Source of the DNA: an uncultured Paracoccaceae bacterium
Lineage (GTDB): Bacteria > Pseudomonadota > Alphaproteobacteria > Rhodobacterales > Rhodobacteraceae
NCBI GenBank assembly: GCA_947499635.1
Contig: CANMPD010000004.1
Location: forward strand, 62,001 to 126,000
Length of the DNA: 64,000 nucleotides
Direction of reading: 5' to 3'
The notes beneath the pieces were generated by a model. The model had not been told where the DNA came from. It made no database searches and was given only the letters and a program-made list of their open reading frames with translations. The translations under genes and the position numbers were made by a program. Shown one piece after another: positions 44,900 through 55,400 of the stretch. How positions within the stretch are numbered: the first letter of the stretch is position 1; each line of letters starts with the position of its first letter.

Positions 44900-45778
44900 A
44901 TGGATAATTGGGACGAGGTGCGTACCGCTTATCATGTCGCGCGCCATGGCACAGTGAGTGGCGCGGCAGAGGCTTTAGGAGTACATCACGCGACGGTAAT
45001 CCGCCACATCGATGCAATCGAGACACGTTTGGGAGTGAAACTATTCCAACGTCATGCACGTGGTTACACACCAACGGAGGGTGGTCAGGACCTGTTGCGC
45101 ATTGCTCAGGCGACAGATGACCAATTTAGCCAACTTATGGGGCGGCTGAAGGGGCAGGGTGACACGATGTCCGGGGAGCTGGTTATAACATCCTTGTCGT
45201 CGATGGCAGGTCTGTTGGCCCCTATTTTGACCCAATTTCAGCGAAACCATCCAGACGTGACGATCCGTTATTTGACCGGGGACCGTTTGTTTCGTCTCGA
45301 ATATGGCGAGGCCCATGTTGCGTTGCGTGCAGGTTCCGTGCCTGAGCAACCAGATAATGTTGTTCAGGCGTTTATGATGCAGCGGCTCGCGCTTTATGCG
45401 TCACAAGACTACGTTGCCCGTTATGGGGTGCTTAAAGATATCAATGATGCCGTGAACCATGGATTCGTGGGGGCCGATAACGCTGAAACGCGCGCGCCGC
45501 ATGACCGGTGGCTGCGTACGCATGTACCATTAGAGAGCATCCGCTTTCGATGTACGGACCAGATGTCCTGCGAGGCGGCTGTCCGTGCGGGGGCGGGAAT
45601 TGGATTTATGAACACGCTGAGGGCGGCGCAGGATGCCAACTTAATACAGATGCTTGCGCCAAAGCCTGAATGGGAAACCAAAATTTGGCTGGTTACGCAT
45701 GTGGATTTACATCGAACCAATAAAGTTCAAAGTTTTGTACGGTTTCTCAAAGAAGAGACTGTCGCATGGGGCGAATAG
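44900..45778 (+). CDS. LysR-family transcriptional regulator
   Basis: The 292-residue protein has an N-terminal winged helix (GTVSGAAEALGVHHATVIRHI) and a LysR substrate-binding domain (from about 90; SGELVITSLSSMAGLL). GGAGG precedes ATG 44900. It probably forms an operon with the deacylase gene, but its regulon and effector are not evident. Confidence 0.88.
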   Translation: MDNWDEVRTAYHVARHGTVSGAAEALGVHHATVIRHIDAIETRLGVKLFQRHARGYTPTEGGQDLLRIAQATDDQFSQLMGRLKGQGDTMSGELVITSLSSMAGLLAPILTQFQRNHPDVTIRYLTGDRLFRLEYGEAHVALRAGSVPEQPDNVVQAFMMQRLALYASQDYVARYGVLKDINDAVNHGFVGADNAETRAPHDRWLRTHVPLESIRFRCTDQMSCEAAVRAGAGIGFMNTLRAAQDANLIQMLAPKPEWETKIWLVTHVDLHRTNKVQSFVRFLKEETVAWGE

Positions 45779-45912
45779 ATAAGGCCGGTCTGTAGGTTAC
45801 ATGCCTATGTTGACGATCAACGCGCTTTTGATGTTGCTTAGGGCACAGTAATATCGTTGAAGCGCTGGGGAGAGTATGGAACTCTTCCTTTGTTCTGATG
45901 AGGCTATGCATC

Positions 45913-46533
45913 ATGGAAACGCTTTCGGTCTTTTTTGTCCCGTTGTCGCTGATTGCGACAGCGGTAATGGCGGCTTCGGCAGCGATTCAGGCACATCGTT
46001 TTCGTCTGGACTTATTTGGAGCAACCGTTCTGGGGGTTGTAACCGCAGTCGGGGGCGGCACTTTGCGTGATTTGCTGTTGGGGTTGACACCGGTGTTTTG
46101 GATTGTCGATCAACGGTTTCTTCTGGTGGCTATACCCTGTGCGGCCCTAAGTTTCTTTAATGCCAAGCGGATGCCAACCGGCAGTGGCCGTAGATTGCGG
46201 TTGTTGTTGCAGTTGGATGCTATTGGGCTGGCTTTGTTTACATTAACAGGTGTGCATGTCGCATTGGAGGCCGGTGTTGCGCCGGTATTGGCGATTGTGA
46301 TCGGCTGTATCACTGGAACTGCTGGTGGCATGATCCGTGATTTGCTCTGCAGCGTGACGCCGATTGTTCTGCGCGAAGATCTATACGCAACGCTGTCGCT
46401 GGCGGGGGCAGCCATGTTTATCGGAATGTTGCAAATCCTGAGCGAACCTATCGCGACACTTGTAACCTTTGTAATGATCCTGATTGCGCGCCTTATCATG
46501 TTGTGGCGGTTACAGGTGAAGCAGGATGGGTAG
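45913..46533 (+). CDS. TRIC-type cation channel family protein (UPF0126)
   Basis: The 206-residue protein consists of two repeated halves, each with GxGGGxxRD: VVTAVGGGTLRDLLLG and CITGTAGGMIRDLL, with about seven membrane helices. This is the prokaryotic TRIC family, trimeric monovalent-cation channels. ATG at 45898 is also in frame; 45913 (METLSVFF) starts directly before the first helix. Confidence 0.88.
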   Translation: METLSVFFVPLSLIATAVMAASAAIQAHRFRLDLFGATVLGVVTAVGGGTLRDLLLGLTPVFWIVDQRFLLVAIPCAALSFFNAKRMPTGSGRRLRLLLQLDAIGLALFTLTGVHVALEAGVAPVLAIVIGCITGTAGGMIRDLLCSVTPIVLREDLYATLSLAGAAMFIGMLQILSEPIATLVTFVMILIARLIMLWRLQVKQDG

Positions 46534-46543
46534 ATAGGCTGAC

Positions 46544-46903
46544 CTAGACTGCGGTGTCGCCTTGATCAGCCTCTCGTTGGTTTGGATCAAGTTGTGCTTC
46601 GAGGAAGCGCTCAAAATCATCTAGATGTACCGGTTCGAACTGGCCAAATCCCTGCATCCACACTGAGGTGGCGCGGAGTGCATCGGGTTGCAATTTGCAC
46701 CACTTGACCCGTCCACGCTTTTCTTGGGCGATCAAACCGGCATTGGCCAGAATGGTTAAGTGTTTGGAAATGGCCGCCAGAGACATCTCAAAAGGGGCCG
46801 CGACGTCGGTCACGGCCATGTCGTCTTCTAACAACATTGTCAAAATGGCGCGCCGCGTCGGATCTGCCAGAGCGGCAAACACGGCATCAATAGAAGTGCT
46901 CAT
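46544..46903 (-). CDS. ArsR-family transcriptional regulator
   Basis: The 119-residue winged-helix protein has ALADPTRRAILTMLLEDD and FEMSLAAISKHLTILANAGL. No Cys metal-binding motif is present (the Cys in VKWCKL is single), so it probably senses something other than metal. It is divergent from the DMT exporter gene and may regulate it. Confidence 0.88.
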   Translation of the reverse strand: MSTSIDAVFAALADPTRRAILTMLLEDDMAVTDVAAPFEMSLAAISKHLTILANAGLIAQEKRGRVKWCKLQPDALRATSVWMQGFGQFEPVHLDDFERFLEAQLDPNQREADQGDTAV

Positions 46904-47045
46904 ACTTATAGATCTAATGCGCAGGGTGGTTTCTTGGCAAGGTCTGTCCGACTGGAACTATTCGCATGAATTGGGTCGACACCACCGTTAAAGCGCGCGA
47001 TGAGGACATGTGCTGACGAAGCACCTAAGACAGGGAAGTTAGGCT

Positions 47046-47933
47046 ATGCCACTGCGATATTGGGCGGTTATTGTAATTTTGGGTATTAGCTGGGGGATGT
47101 CTTTTTTATTCAATGCCATTTTACTGCGCGATCTTGGGCCGTTAACGGTGACCTTTGGTCGGGTGTGTTTGGGCGGCTTGGGATGCTGGGCTTATGTGTT
47201 CCTGCGCGGATATAATTGGCGTTTGCCTGCACCTTTAGTAGCCAAGCTTTTTGCCTTTGGGGTGTTAAGTTACACGGCACCGTTCATTTGTTACGCGGTG
47301 GCGCAGCAACATATTGCAAGCGGTGTTGCAGGTATTGTAAACGCCACGACCCCAGCCTTTGCGGTTGTTGTTGCACATTTTTGGCCGGGCGGTGAACGGG
47401 CGACTTGGCCAAAATCCCTGGGAGTATTGGCCGGTGTAATTGGGATTATCTTACTGTCGCTCCCTATCTTGCGCCAAGGGGATGCGACCAAGATTTGGGC
47501 CGTTATGATCATGTTGGGCGCTCCGATGGCTTATGCGGTTTCAGTGAACTTGGTCGGACGTTTTCGCGCTGTCCCGCCTGCTGTCTTGCTGAGCTGGGGC
47601 CTGACGGGTGCCTCGGCGGTGGTGGGTGTTCTGGCGTTGGTATTGGAAGGGGTTCCGCATGCACTTTCGTGGCAAGGTGTTGGTGCGCTTGCATGCATTG
47701 GTCTTCTTTTGACGACGACGGCTTTTTTGGTATTCTATTGGTTGCTGCCAAAGGTCGGGCCGACGAATATGACATTGGTTACATTGATCGCCCCTGCCTC
47801 TGCTCTTGTTTTAGGTGTGAGTTTGCTGGGTGAACCACTCTTGCCTACACATTTATTGGGGTTGGTTGCGATTTTGCTGGGTCTGTTGTTGATCGACGGG
47901 CGCATCTTGCGATGGAAGAAAGAACAGGCCTGA
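47046..47933 (+). CDS. EamA/DMT-family exporter
   Basis: The 295-residue protein has ten predicted helices in two EamA halves (ISWGMSFLFNAILLRDLGPLT ... GLVAILLGLLLIDGRIL, in parts). These are inner-membrane exporters of small metabolites such as amino acids. Substrate unknown. The ArsR gene lies divergently 142 bp away. Confidence 0.88.
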   Translation: MPLRYWAVIVILGISWGMSFLFNAILLRDLGPLTVTFGRVCLGGLGCWAYVFLRGYNWRLPAPLVAKLFAFGVLSYTAPFICYAVAQQHIASGVAGIVNATTPAFAVVVAHFWPGGERATWPKSLGVLAGVIGIILLSLPILRQGDATKIWAVMIMLGAPMAYAVSVNLVGRFRAVPPAVLLSWGLTGASAVVGVLALVLEGVPHALSWQGVGALACIGLLLTTTAFLVFYWLLPKVGPTNMTLVTLIAPASALVLGVSLLGEPLLPTHLLGLVAILLGLLLIDGRILRWKKEQA

Positions 47934-48149
47934 TTTCAGGTGAGTTTGGGTGCGTGAATTAAGATCAACCAAAAGGTTGAATATGGATTTCACGCCAAAA
48001 TGGGACATCCATGTTCGGCCTTGATCTCTTGGTTGACTTAAGTGGCTGATAATAATGTATTTAATAATGGGTAATGTCGTGTAAGCTAAGTTGACTCTAT
48101 GCGGGAGACGCCTTAGCACTCAGTCTTAAGAAAGTAAGAGGGTCCCGCC

Positions 48150-48512
48150 GTGACAGAAGGTGACGACAAGCAGCGGCTTGCGCAGCTTGAAGCGAAACTA
48201 GAAGCGGCGAAAAAGGCACAAGAGCCGGAGCCTCCTGCAGAAACCCATTTTACCCTCGCCAATCAGGCTTGGAGAATGGTGACAGAATTGGTAGCCGGTC
48301 TTGTGATCGGTTTTGGTATCGGATTTGGGCTGGATAGTCTGTTGGGGACAACCCCCATCTTCATGATACTGTTTATCGTGTTGGGTCTGGTGGCCGGTGT
48401 CAAAGTGATGCTGAAGTCCGCCAACGAGATCCAAGCGCATGCCGTCGAAGCCGGTGAAGCTCAACGCAGCGATGCAATGGGCAACGCAGGGCACGATAAC
48501 AAACGAGATTAA
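48150..48512 (+). CDS. atpI: AtpI, ATP synthase assembly factor
   Basis: The 120-residue protein has a charged N-terminal coiled coil (QLEAKLEAAKKAQ), two membrane helices (LVAGLVIGFGIGFGLDSLLG and IFMILFIVLGLVAGV) and a hydrophilic tail. It starts with GTG 48150. AtpI/UncI helps build the c-ring. It is the first gene of the F0 operon. Confidence 0.88.
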   Translation: MTEGDDKQRLAQLEAKLEAAKKAQEPEPPAETHFTLANQAWRMVTELVAGLVIGFGIGFGLDSLLGTTPIFMILFIVLGLVAGVKVMLKSANEIQAHAVEAGEAQRSDAMGNAGHDNKRD

Positions 48513-48514
48513 GC

Positions 48515-48559
48515 CCAAGGTACATACCTTGGCAGGGAACAATCCCGGGGAGACCCCGG
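48515..48559 (+). repeat. two hairpins between atpI and atpB
   Basis: CCAAGGTA-CA-TACCTTGG (48515-48532) and CCGGGG-AGA-CCCCGG (48545-48559), both perfect, fill the 66-bp gap. They probably control mRNA stability or lower readthrough from atpI to atpB. Confidence 0.6.
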
Positions 48560-48578
48560 TGACAGGAGAAGCAGAACG

Positions 48579-49382
48579 ATGGGCAAACTGTTCTTTTATG
48601 TAGCTTTGGCCTTGGTGTTGGTATCAGGCATCATCTTTGGTTCGCCAGACGGTAAGCTGGCAATCCATCCTATGGACCAGTTCACGGTTGAGCCATTCTT
48701 TGGTGGCGCGCATGTTGGGCTGTTTACGGTTACAAACGTAACACTATGGATGGCGCTGGCCATTGCAGCGATTGCGGCAATCCTTGTTATGGGCACCGCG
48801 CGTCGTTCGATTGTACCAAGCCGGTCCCAATCTGTTGCAGAGCTGGCCTATGGTTTTGTCTACAAGATGGTCGAGGACGTGGCAGGCAAAGATGCGGTCA
48901 AGTTTTTCCCTTATATCTTCACTGTGTTCATGTTCATTGTGACATCAAACTTCCTTGGTTTGATCCCGATGTCCTTCACAACCACATCGCATTTCGCGGT
49001 AACCGGTGTTCTGGCCTTGGTTGTTTTCGTCGCGATTACCGTTACTGGTTTTGTTTTGCACGGTGCAAAGTTTCTGGCCCTGTTCTGGGTTAGCTCTGCA
49101 CCACTGCCGCTGCGCCCTGTTCTGGCGCTGATCGAAGTCATCTCGTACTTTGTTCGCCCTGTTAGCCTGTGTATCCGTCTTGCGGGTAACATCATGGCCG
49201 GCCACGCGGTTCTTAAGGTTTTTGCTGGGTTTGCAGGTGCGCTGGGTGCAGCGTCGTTCCTGCCAATCTTTGCCATCAGTGCATTCTATGCACTCGAGGT
49301 TCTCGTAGCCTTCATTCAGGCTTACGTGTTCACAATTCTGACCTGTGTCTATCTTAAAGACGCACTTCATCCGTCCCACTAA
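48579..49382 (+). CDS. atpB: F0F1 ATP synthase subunit a
   Basis: The 267-residue membrane protein has about six helices, with [17 protein letters not shown] carrying the essential Arg that faces the c-ring, and [17 protein letters not shown] at the C terminus. It forms the proton half-channels. Confidence 0.96.
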   Translation: MGKLFFYVALALVLVSGIIFGSPDGKLAIHPMDQFTVEPFFGGAHVGLFTVTNVTLWMALAIAAIAAILVMGTARRSIVPSRSQSVAELAYGFVYKMVEDVAGKDAVKFFPYIFTVFMFIVTSNFLGLIPMSFTTTSHFAVTGVLALVVFVAITVTGFVLHGAKFLALFWVSSAPLPLRPVLALIEVISYFVRPVSLCIRLAGNIMAGHAVLKVFAGFAGALGAASFLPIFAISAFYALEVLVAFIQAYVFTILTCVYLKDALHPSH

Positions 49383-49434
49383 GGGGCGGCTGGTCCGAAG
49401 ACTTACTCAACTTCCAATCGTAAGGAGAAATACT

Positions 49435-49659
49435 ATGGAAGGCGATCTCGCATACATCGGCGCTGGCTTGGCTGGCATGGGTACTGGTATTGCTGCTCTG
49501 GGCGTTGGCAACGTTGCTGCTAACTTCTTGGCAGGCGCGCTGCGCAACCCATCTGCGGCTGCTTCACAAACCGCAACACTCTTCATCGGCATCGCATTTG
49601 CAGAAGCTCTGGGCATCTTCTCGTTCCTGGTTGCTCTGCTGCTGATGTTCGCTGTCTAA
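49435..49659 (+). CDS. atpE: F0F1 ATP synthase subunit c
   Basis: The 74-residue two-helix protein has [17 protein letters not shown], the polar loop ALRNPSA and the proton-binding carboxylate in [16 protein letters not shown] precedes ATG 49435. The usual motif for a proton (not sodium) enzyme. Confidence 0.96.
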   Translation: MEGDLAYIGAGLAGMGTGIAALGVGNVAANFLAGALRNPSAAASQTATLFIGIAFAEALGIFSFLVALLLMFAV

Positions 49660-49685
49660 GACCTACGGAATTTTTTTCCTTACGG

Positions 49686-49716
49686 CCGGGCAGGGCGCGT
49701 CATGCGTGTTGCCCGG
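49686..49716 (+). repeat. hairpin after atpE
   Basis: CCGGGCA (49686-49692) pairs with TGCCCGG (49710-49716). Such hairpins after the c-subunit gene often stabilise the mRNA so c is made in excess. It is not followed by a T-run. Confidence 0.5.
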
Positions 49717-49745
49717 TGTAACGGCAAGTTCCAAAGGAGGACGAC

Positions 49746-50342
49746 ATGGCATCGAATTCACATGACACAAGTCATGAAGCTGGCCATGCACATGACGCCG
49801 CTCATGGTGCTGTCGACGCGGCACATGGTGCACATGATGTAGCCCACGGCGCATCAGGCATGCCGCAGCTAGACTTTTCGACTTATGGAAACCAGATTTT
49901 CTGGCTTCTGGTCACGCTTGTCGTGATCTTTATGATCCTGTCGCGCGTTGCGCTGCCTCGTATTGCAGCGATCCTGAGCGAACGTCAGGGTGCGATCACG
50001 AATGACCTCGCTGCTGCTGAAGACCTAAAGTCCAAAGCACTTGAGGCCGAAAACGCATATAATCAAGCTTTGGCAGATGCACGCGCGGAAGCGCAACGTA
50101 TTGCTGCACAAGCACGGGCTGAAATTCAGGCTGATTTGGATGTCGCGATTGCAAAAGCAGATGCAGATATCGCAGCTAAGGCTGCAGAATCTGAGAAAGC
50201 GATTGCAGAAATTCAGGCTGGTGCCGTTGAAAGCATCAAACTGGTTGCGACAGATACTGCCAAAGCACTGGTCACAGCGCTGGGTGGTAAAGCTGACGCG
50301 AAAGCCGTTGCAGCGGCTGTTACAGCGAAAATGGAAGGCTAA
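49746..50342 (+). CDS. atpG: F0F1 ATP synthase subunit b' with a His-rich N-terminal extension
   Basis: The 198-residue subunit has one membrane helix ([20 protein letters not shown]) and a long coiled coil. Before the usual start ([15 protein letters not shown]) lie 38 residues with eight histidines in AHGA/AHDA-type repeats. b' and b form the peripheral stalk in alphaproteobacteria and photosynthetic organisms. The extension is odd and may bind metal. Confidence 0.93.
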   Translation: MASNSHDTSHEAGHAHDAAHGAVDAAHGAHDVAHGASGMPQLDFSTYGNQIFWLLVTLVVIFMILSRVALPRIAAILSERQGAITNDLAAAEDLKSKALEAENAYNQALADARAEAQRIAAQARAEIQADLDVAIAKADADIAAKAAESEKAIAEIQAGAVESIKLVATDTAKALVTALGGKADAKAVAAAVTAKMEG

Positions 50343-50345
50343 GAC

Positions 50346-50903
50346 ATGCGTTATACCCTTGCTTTAGCCATCACGCTGACCTCTAGCCTGCCTGCGTTTG
50401 CAGCAGGTGGCGGCATGAATATGGGCAACACTGACTTTGTTGTCATCCTCGCGTTTTTGCTGTTCGTCGGTATTTTGCTTTACGTAAAAGTACCAAGCAT
50501 GGTGTCGAAAATGTTGGACGACCGTGCTGATGGCATCAAGTCCGAGCTAGAAGAAGCCCGCGCGCTGCGTGAAGAAGCGCAGACAGTGTTGGCTTCTTAT
50601 GAGCGCAAACAAAAAGACGTCCAAGCGCAAGCTGATCGTATTGTTGCAAATGCACGCGAAGAAGCCACGACTGCTGCTGCTCAGGCGAAAGCAGATCTAG
50701 AGGTTTCTATTGCACGCCGTTTGGTCGCCGCGCAGGAACAGATAGCTGCGGCTGAAGCATCAGCTATCAAAGAAGTTCGTGATGGCGCGATTGCTGTTGC
50801 AGTGGATGTTGCAGACAAAGTCATTAGTGATCAACTGACGGCGACGGATGCGAACAAGCTTATTGATGCTGCAATTGGTGACGTAAACGCCAAGCTGCAC
50901 TAG
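50346..50903 (+). CDS. atpF: F0F1 ATP synthase subunit b
   Basis: The 185-residue subunit starts with a signal-like hydrophobic stretch (YTLALAITLTSSLPAFAAGG), then a membrane helix (FVVILAFLLFVGILLYV) and a long coiled coil. It lies 3 bp after the b' gene and is the last gene before the terminator at 50932. F1 genes are not in this window. Confidence 0.93.
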   Translation: MRYTLALAITLTSSLPAFAAGGGMNMGNTDFVVILAFLLFVGILLYVKVPSMVSKMLDDRADGIKSELEEARALREEAQTVLASYERKQKDVQAQADRIVANAREEATTAAAQAKADLEVSIARRLVAAQEQIAAAEASAIKEVRDGAIAVAVDVADKVISDQLTATDANKLIDAAIGDVNAKLH

Positions 50904-50931
50904 ATCAGCCACTGTTAACTGTAAAATTTTG

Positions 50932-50960
50932 AAACCCGGTCTTTTTGGCCGGGTTTTTCT
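50932..50960 (+). terminator. rho-independent terminator of the F0 operon
   Basis: AAACCCGG (50932-50939) pairs with CCGGGTTT (50949-50956), loop TCTTTTTGG, followed by TTC. Confidence 0.9.
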
Positions 50961-51144
50961 TTGCGCGAATGCTACGAGATTTGAACGCCTTGTGATTGTT
51001 CTGCTGAAGCCGACAACGCCATCTATGCGCTGACGATAACATAACGGGCTGCGGGTCACGGAATTGTATGTATAGGTCATATATATTGACATAGTAAGTC
51101 GTTTATTTATGGTGCGCGATTGTGATTGTAAGGAAATGATAAAA

Positions 51145-52356
51145 ATGGACCTTGAAACGCAATTTGCGACTCGAATAGCCGGGATGAAAGCATCAGAAAT
51201 TCGTGAGCTTCTTAAGCTATTGGAGCAACCGGGTATGTTGTCCTTTGCCGGGGGCATCCCTGATCCAGCACTTTTTCCTGCGGATGCCTTTGCACAGGCT
51301 TATGCTGATGCTTTGACGCCAAGTAGGCAAACTCAGGCATTGCAGTATTCCGTGAGCGAAGGGTATCTGCCGCTGCGACAGTGGTTGGTGTCCTATATGG
51401 CTGATCTTGGCGTGGATTGTACGACAGACAACATCTTGATCACATCTGGATCGCAACAAGCATTGGATTATCTGGGGAAAATGTTTCTTGACCCTGTAGA
51501 TACCGCGTTGATCGGTGCACCGACGTATCTTGGGGCGTTAGGGGCGTTTAACGCTTATGAACCGCGGTATGACCGGCTTGATCCATTTGACAATCGCACA
51601 ACGTCAGAGATTGGGCGGATCGCATCTGAGGTAGGGGGGAAGGTGAAATTCTCGTATCTCAGTCCAGATTTTGCCAATCCGACAGGTCAGACGCTTTCGC
51701 GAGCAGCCCGATTGAAGGTGCTTGAACAGGCCAAAGTATTAGATGCTGCGGTAATTGAAGATGCGGCCTATTGCGGGCTACGTTATAGCGGCGAAGATGT
51801 GCCCGCGATCCTTGCCCTAGAGCTAGAGAGCGTAGGGGATATCAACCTCTGTCGCACGATTTATTGTGGGTCGTTTTCTAAAACGTTGTCGCCAGGCTTA
51901 CGCGTGGGATGGGTTGTCGCTTCTGATGCAGTGATTTCGCAACTGGTTTTATTAAAGCAGGCAGCGGATTTACATTCTTCGACGATTAACCAGATGGCTA
52001 TCCACAGTGTAGCTGTTGAGGGGTTTGCAGAGCATGTTGCCCGCTTGCGTACGGTTTACGGACGTCGCTGTGCTGCAATGTTATCCGCGCTCGAACATGA
52101 GATGCCGGATGGGGTGACTTGGACTGAGCCCGAGGGCGGGATGTTTGTCTGGCTGACCTTGCCAAAAGGGATGGATGCTGGGGCCTTGCTGGAAAAGGCT
52201 ATAAAGCAGGAAAAGATGGCGTTCGTGCCGGGGCAGGCCTTCTTTGCGGATGGCAGTGGAAGCAACACTCTGCGGCTGAGCTTTTCCAATAGTAACGAGG
52301 CACAGATCGAGGATGGCATCACACGTCTTGGGCGGGTGCTTCGAACGGATGAGTAA
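51145..52356 (+). CDS. PLP-dependent aminotransferase (2-aminoadipate/LysN type)
   Basis: The 403-residue fold-type I enzyme has MLSFAGGIPDPALFP, LITSGSQQALDYLGKMF, SPDFANPTGQTLS and the PLP lysine in CGSFSKTLSPGLRVGW. The start GGIPDPxLFP is that of the LysN/KAT-like group, without the GntR domain of MocR regulators. Substrate not determinable. AGGA precedes ATG 51145 by 10 nt; earlier starts at 51136 or 51109 are possible. Confidence 0.85.
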   Translation: MDLETQFATRIAGMKASEIRELLKLLEQPGMLSFAGGIPDPALFPADAFAQAYADALTPSRQTQALQYSVSEGYLPLRQWLVSYMADLGVDCTTDNILITSGSQQALDYLGKMFLDPVDTALIGAPTYLGALGAFNAYEPRYDRLDPFDNRTTSEIGRIASEVGGKVKFSYLSPDFANPTGQTLSRAARLKVLEQAKVLDAAVIEDAAYCGLRYSGEDVPAILALELESVGDINLCRTIYCGSFSKTLSPGLRVGWVVASDAVISQLVLLKQAADLHSSTINQMAIHSVAVEGFAEHVARLRTVYGRRCAAMLSALEHEMPDGVTWTEPEGGMFVWLTLPKGMDAGALLEKAIKQEKMAFVPGQAFFADGSGSNTLRLSFSNSNEAQIEDGITRLGRVLRTDE

Positions 52357-52480
52357 GGTTATCCACAAGATATAGCGGCATCACTGTCCTGAAGGTCTGA
52401 GTTTGGAGGGAGGCCGCGTTGACACTGGCGCGCGCCTCCTATTTGGTCTGCAAACCTTTGAATCAGTAACGAGAGACGAT

Positions 52481-55400
52481 TTGCGCTTTTCTAAACTCAA
52501 GCTCAGCGGTTTTAAAAGTTTTGTAGACCCGACTGAACTGACTATTGCAGATGGATTAACCGGGGTCGTGGGGCCAAATGGTTGTGGTAAATCCAACCTG
52601 CTTGAAGCGTTGCGTTGGGTCATGGGGGAAACCCGTGCCAAAGCAATGCGCGGGGATGGTATGGAAGATGTGATTTTCGCAGGAACATCATCTCGCCCGC
52701 CGCGAAATTTTGCCGAAGTGACACTGGCGTTAGATAACAGCGACCGGCTTGCGCCTTCGGGGTTTAACGATGCGGACCAGCTGGAAATTATGCGCCGTAT
52801 CACACGTGATGCAGGTTCGGCTTATAAGGCGAACTCTAAAGACGTGCGGGCTAAAGATGTGCAAATGTTGTTTGCGGATGCTTCAACCGGCGCACATTCT
52901 CCTGCATTGGTACGACAGGGGCAAATTGCCGAGTTGATCAATGCTAAACCCAAAGCGCGTCGTCGTGTGCTAGAAGAGGCTGCGGGGATCTCGGGTTTAT
53001 ACCAACGACGCCATGAGGCGGAATTACGTCTCAAAAGCACCGAACAAAATTTACTGCGTATCGAGGATGTTGTTGACCAATTGTCTAACCAACTGGGGCA
53101 ATTGGGGCGTCAGGCCCGTCAGGCGAAACGGTATCGTGAGATTGGCGAGAGACTGCGCACCGCCGAGGGAATGTTGCTATATAGTCGCTGGCGTGAGGCT
53201 CAAGAGAGCTGCGCCATCGCCGAGCAGGAACTGACTGACTGCGCATTGCAGGCAGATAAGGCCGAAACCGCCGCTGTGGCGGCGACACAGGATCGTACAC
53301 AGGCCGAGGCACAACTACCACCTTTGCGCGAAGAAGAAGCGATTGCCACGGCGCTTATGCAGCGGGTGAGTGTCCAACGCGACGCGCTAGATGCGCAAGA
53401 GGCTCAAGCGCGGCAAACGATTGAACAATTGACTGCGCGGGTTGCGCAACTGGGGCAGGATATAGAGCGCGAAGGCGGCTTAAACCGTGATGCTGGCGAG
53501 ACGATCGAACGGCTCGAGTGGGAGCGTCGCGAACTTGATAAAGCCAGCGAAGGTCACGAGGACCGTCTAGACGAAGCTTCTGAAATCGCAAAAGATAGCG
53601 CTGCGATCCTAGAGGCTGGCGAGGACCGTTTGGCACAGGTCAATGAAGAGGTCGCACGCCTGTCTGCCCGACATCAATCCGCACATCGTTTGGTCGAAGA
53701 TGCACGACGCGCGTTGGCGCGTGCTGAGGCTGATGGTGAAAAATCTCATACGGAAGCTCAAAGTGCTAAGATGGCATTAAGTGCGGCCGATGCTGCTTTT
53801 GAGGCCGCTCAGATTGCCGAAGAAGAAGCTCGTGAGGCGGCTGAAATGGCCGAAGAGGCACTTGCTTCTGTGGATGATTTGCGCACCGAAACCCAAGCAC
53901 AAGAAGCAGAGGCACGGGCGCAACGCTCGGCCGCCGAAGGAGAGCTGGGTGCATTAGGGGCTGAGGTAACCGCGTTGGCCAAGTTGGTTGAACGCGAGGC
54001 CACCGAGAGCGGCCAGATCATGGATGATTTGCGCGTGACGCCGGGATATGAAAAGGCGCTTGGTGCGGCACTAGCGGATGATTTGCGCAGTCCAGAGGTT
54101 GTTGGCGATGGGCCCTCGGGCTGGTTGGCATTACCCGATTATCCAAAGGATGTGCCGCTGCCAGAAGGTGTTGATCCACTGGCGAAATATGTGGATGGTC
54201 CCGAAGTTTTGGCGCGTCGGATTGCTCAGATTGGTGTGATTGATGGTGAGATAGCCGAAGGATTGCAACGGGATTTACAACCTGGCCAACGGCTTGTGAC
54301 ACTAGAGGGTGATTTGTGGCGTTGGGATGGATTTCGGACATGGGCCGAAGATGCGCCGTCTGCAGCGGCGATGCGGTTGCAACAACTTAACCGCCTAGAA
54401 AGCCTAAAGCAGGAAATGGTACATGTTTCCGCGCGCGCCGAAGGGGCCCGTGCCGCGCATGAGGCGCTGGTTTCACGCCTGCAAGAAGTCACATTGGCAG
54501 ACCAATCCGCCCGTCAGGCGCGCCGTATGGCGGATCAACGTGTTGCCGACACGGCGCGTGCTCTTAGCCGTGCCGAGGCCGAGTGCAATTTGGCAAGAGG
54601 TAAAGTTGAAACCTTAACCATTGCGATGGCGCGTCACGATGAGGATGCGATGGCTGCCCGTTTGCGGCTGACTGAAGCAGAGACGGCGCAGCTGAATTTA
54701 GGTGATCTGGATCATGTGCGCGGGCAGGTTGAAGACATGAAAATGAGTGTCGAGGCCGCGCGTATCACGCTGATGTCGCACCGATCGGCCTTGGATGAGG
54801 TACGCCGCGAGGGTGACGCGCGGATTAAACGCGCGCAAACAGTGACCAAAGAGCTATCAGGCTGGCGGTTACGTCTCGAAAGCGCGGAAAAACGTGTGGC
54901 CGAGCTGCAAAGTCGCCGCGATGCCAGTCAGGATGACTTGGCCGAAGCAAGGTCTCTTCCCGAACAACTGGCCGACACGCGCGAAGAACTGGACGCGCAG
55001 ATTGAAACGGCTCAGGCACGCAAATCAGTGGCGAACACGCAGCTTATCAGTGGCGAAGAGGCTGTGCGCGTTGCTGCCGATCATGAACGCGAGCGCGCGC
55101 GATTGGCGTCGCAGGCGCGTGAAATTCGCGCCGGCGCCGAAGTCCGCAGTCAGGGATTGCGAGAGACGGTTCAGGTGATGGTGGACCGTATTGGCGAAGA
55201 TCGCGAAATGACGCCAGAACAGATGTTACAAGAATTGTCTGTTGATCCAAAAGATATGCCATCGATTTCCGATCTGGATGCGACCGTAGCTCAGCATAAA
55301 CAACAGCGGGATGCACTGGGTGCGGTAAATTTACGAGCCGAAGATGACGCACGTGACTTACAAAATGAGCACGATACATTGGTGTCAGAGAAGCAAGATC

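Noticed and set aside
51080-51110. TTGACA at about 51086 as promoter of the aminotransferase
   Set aside because: No acceptable -10 at 16-18 bp spacing, so I did not list it.
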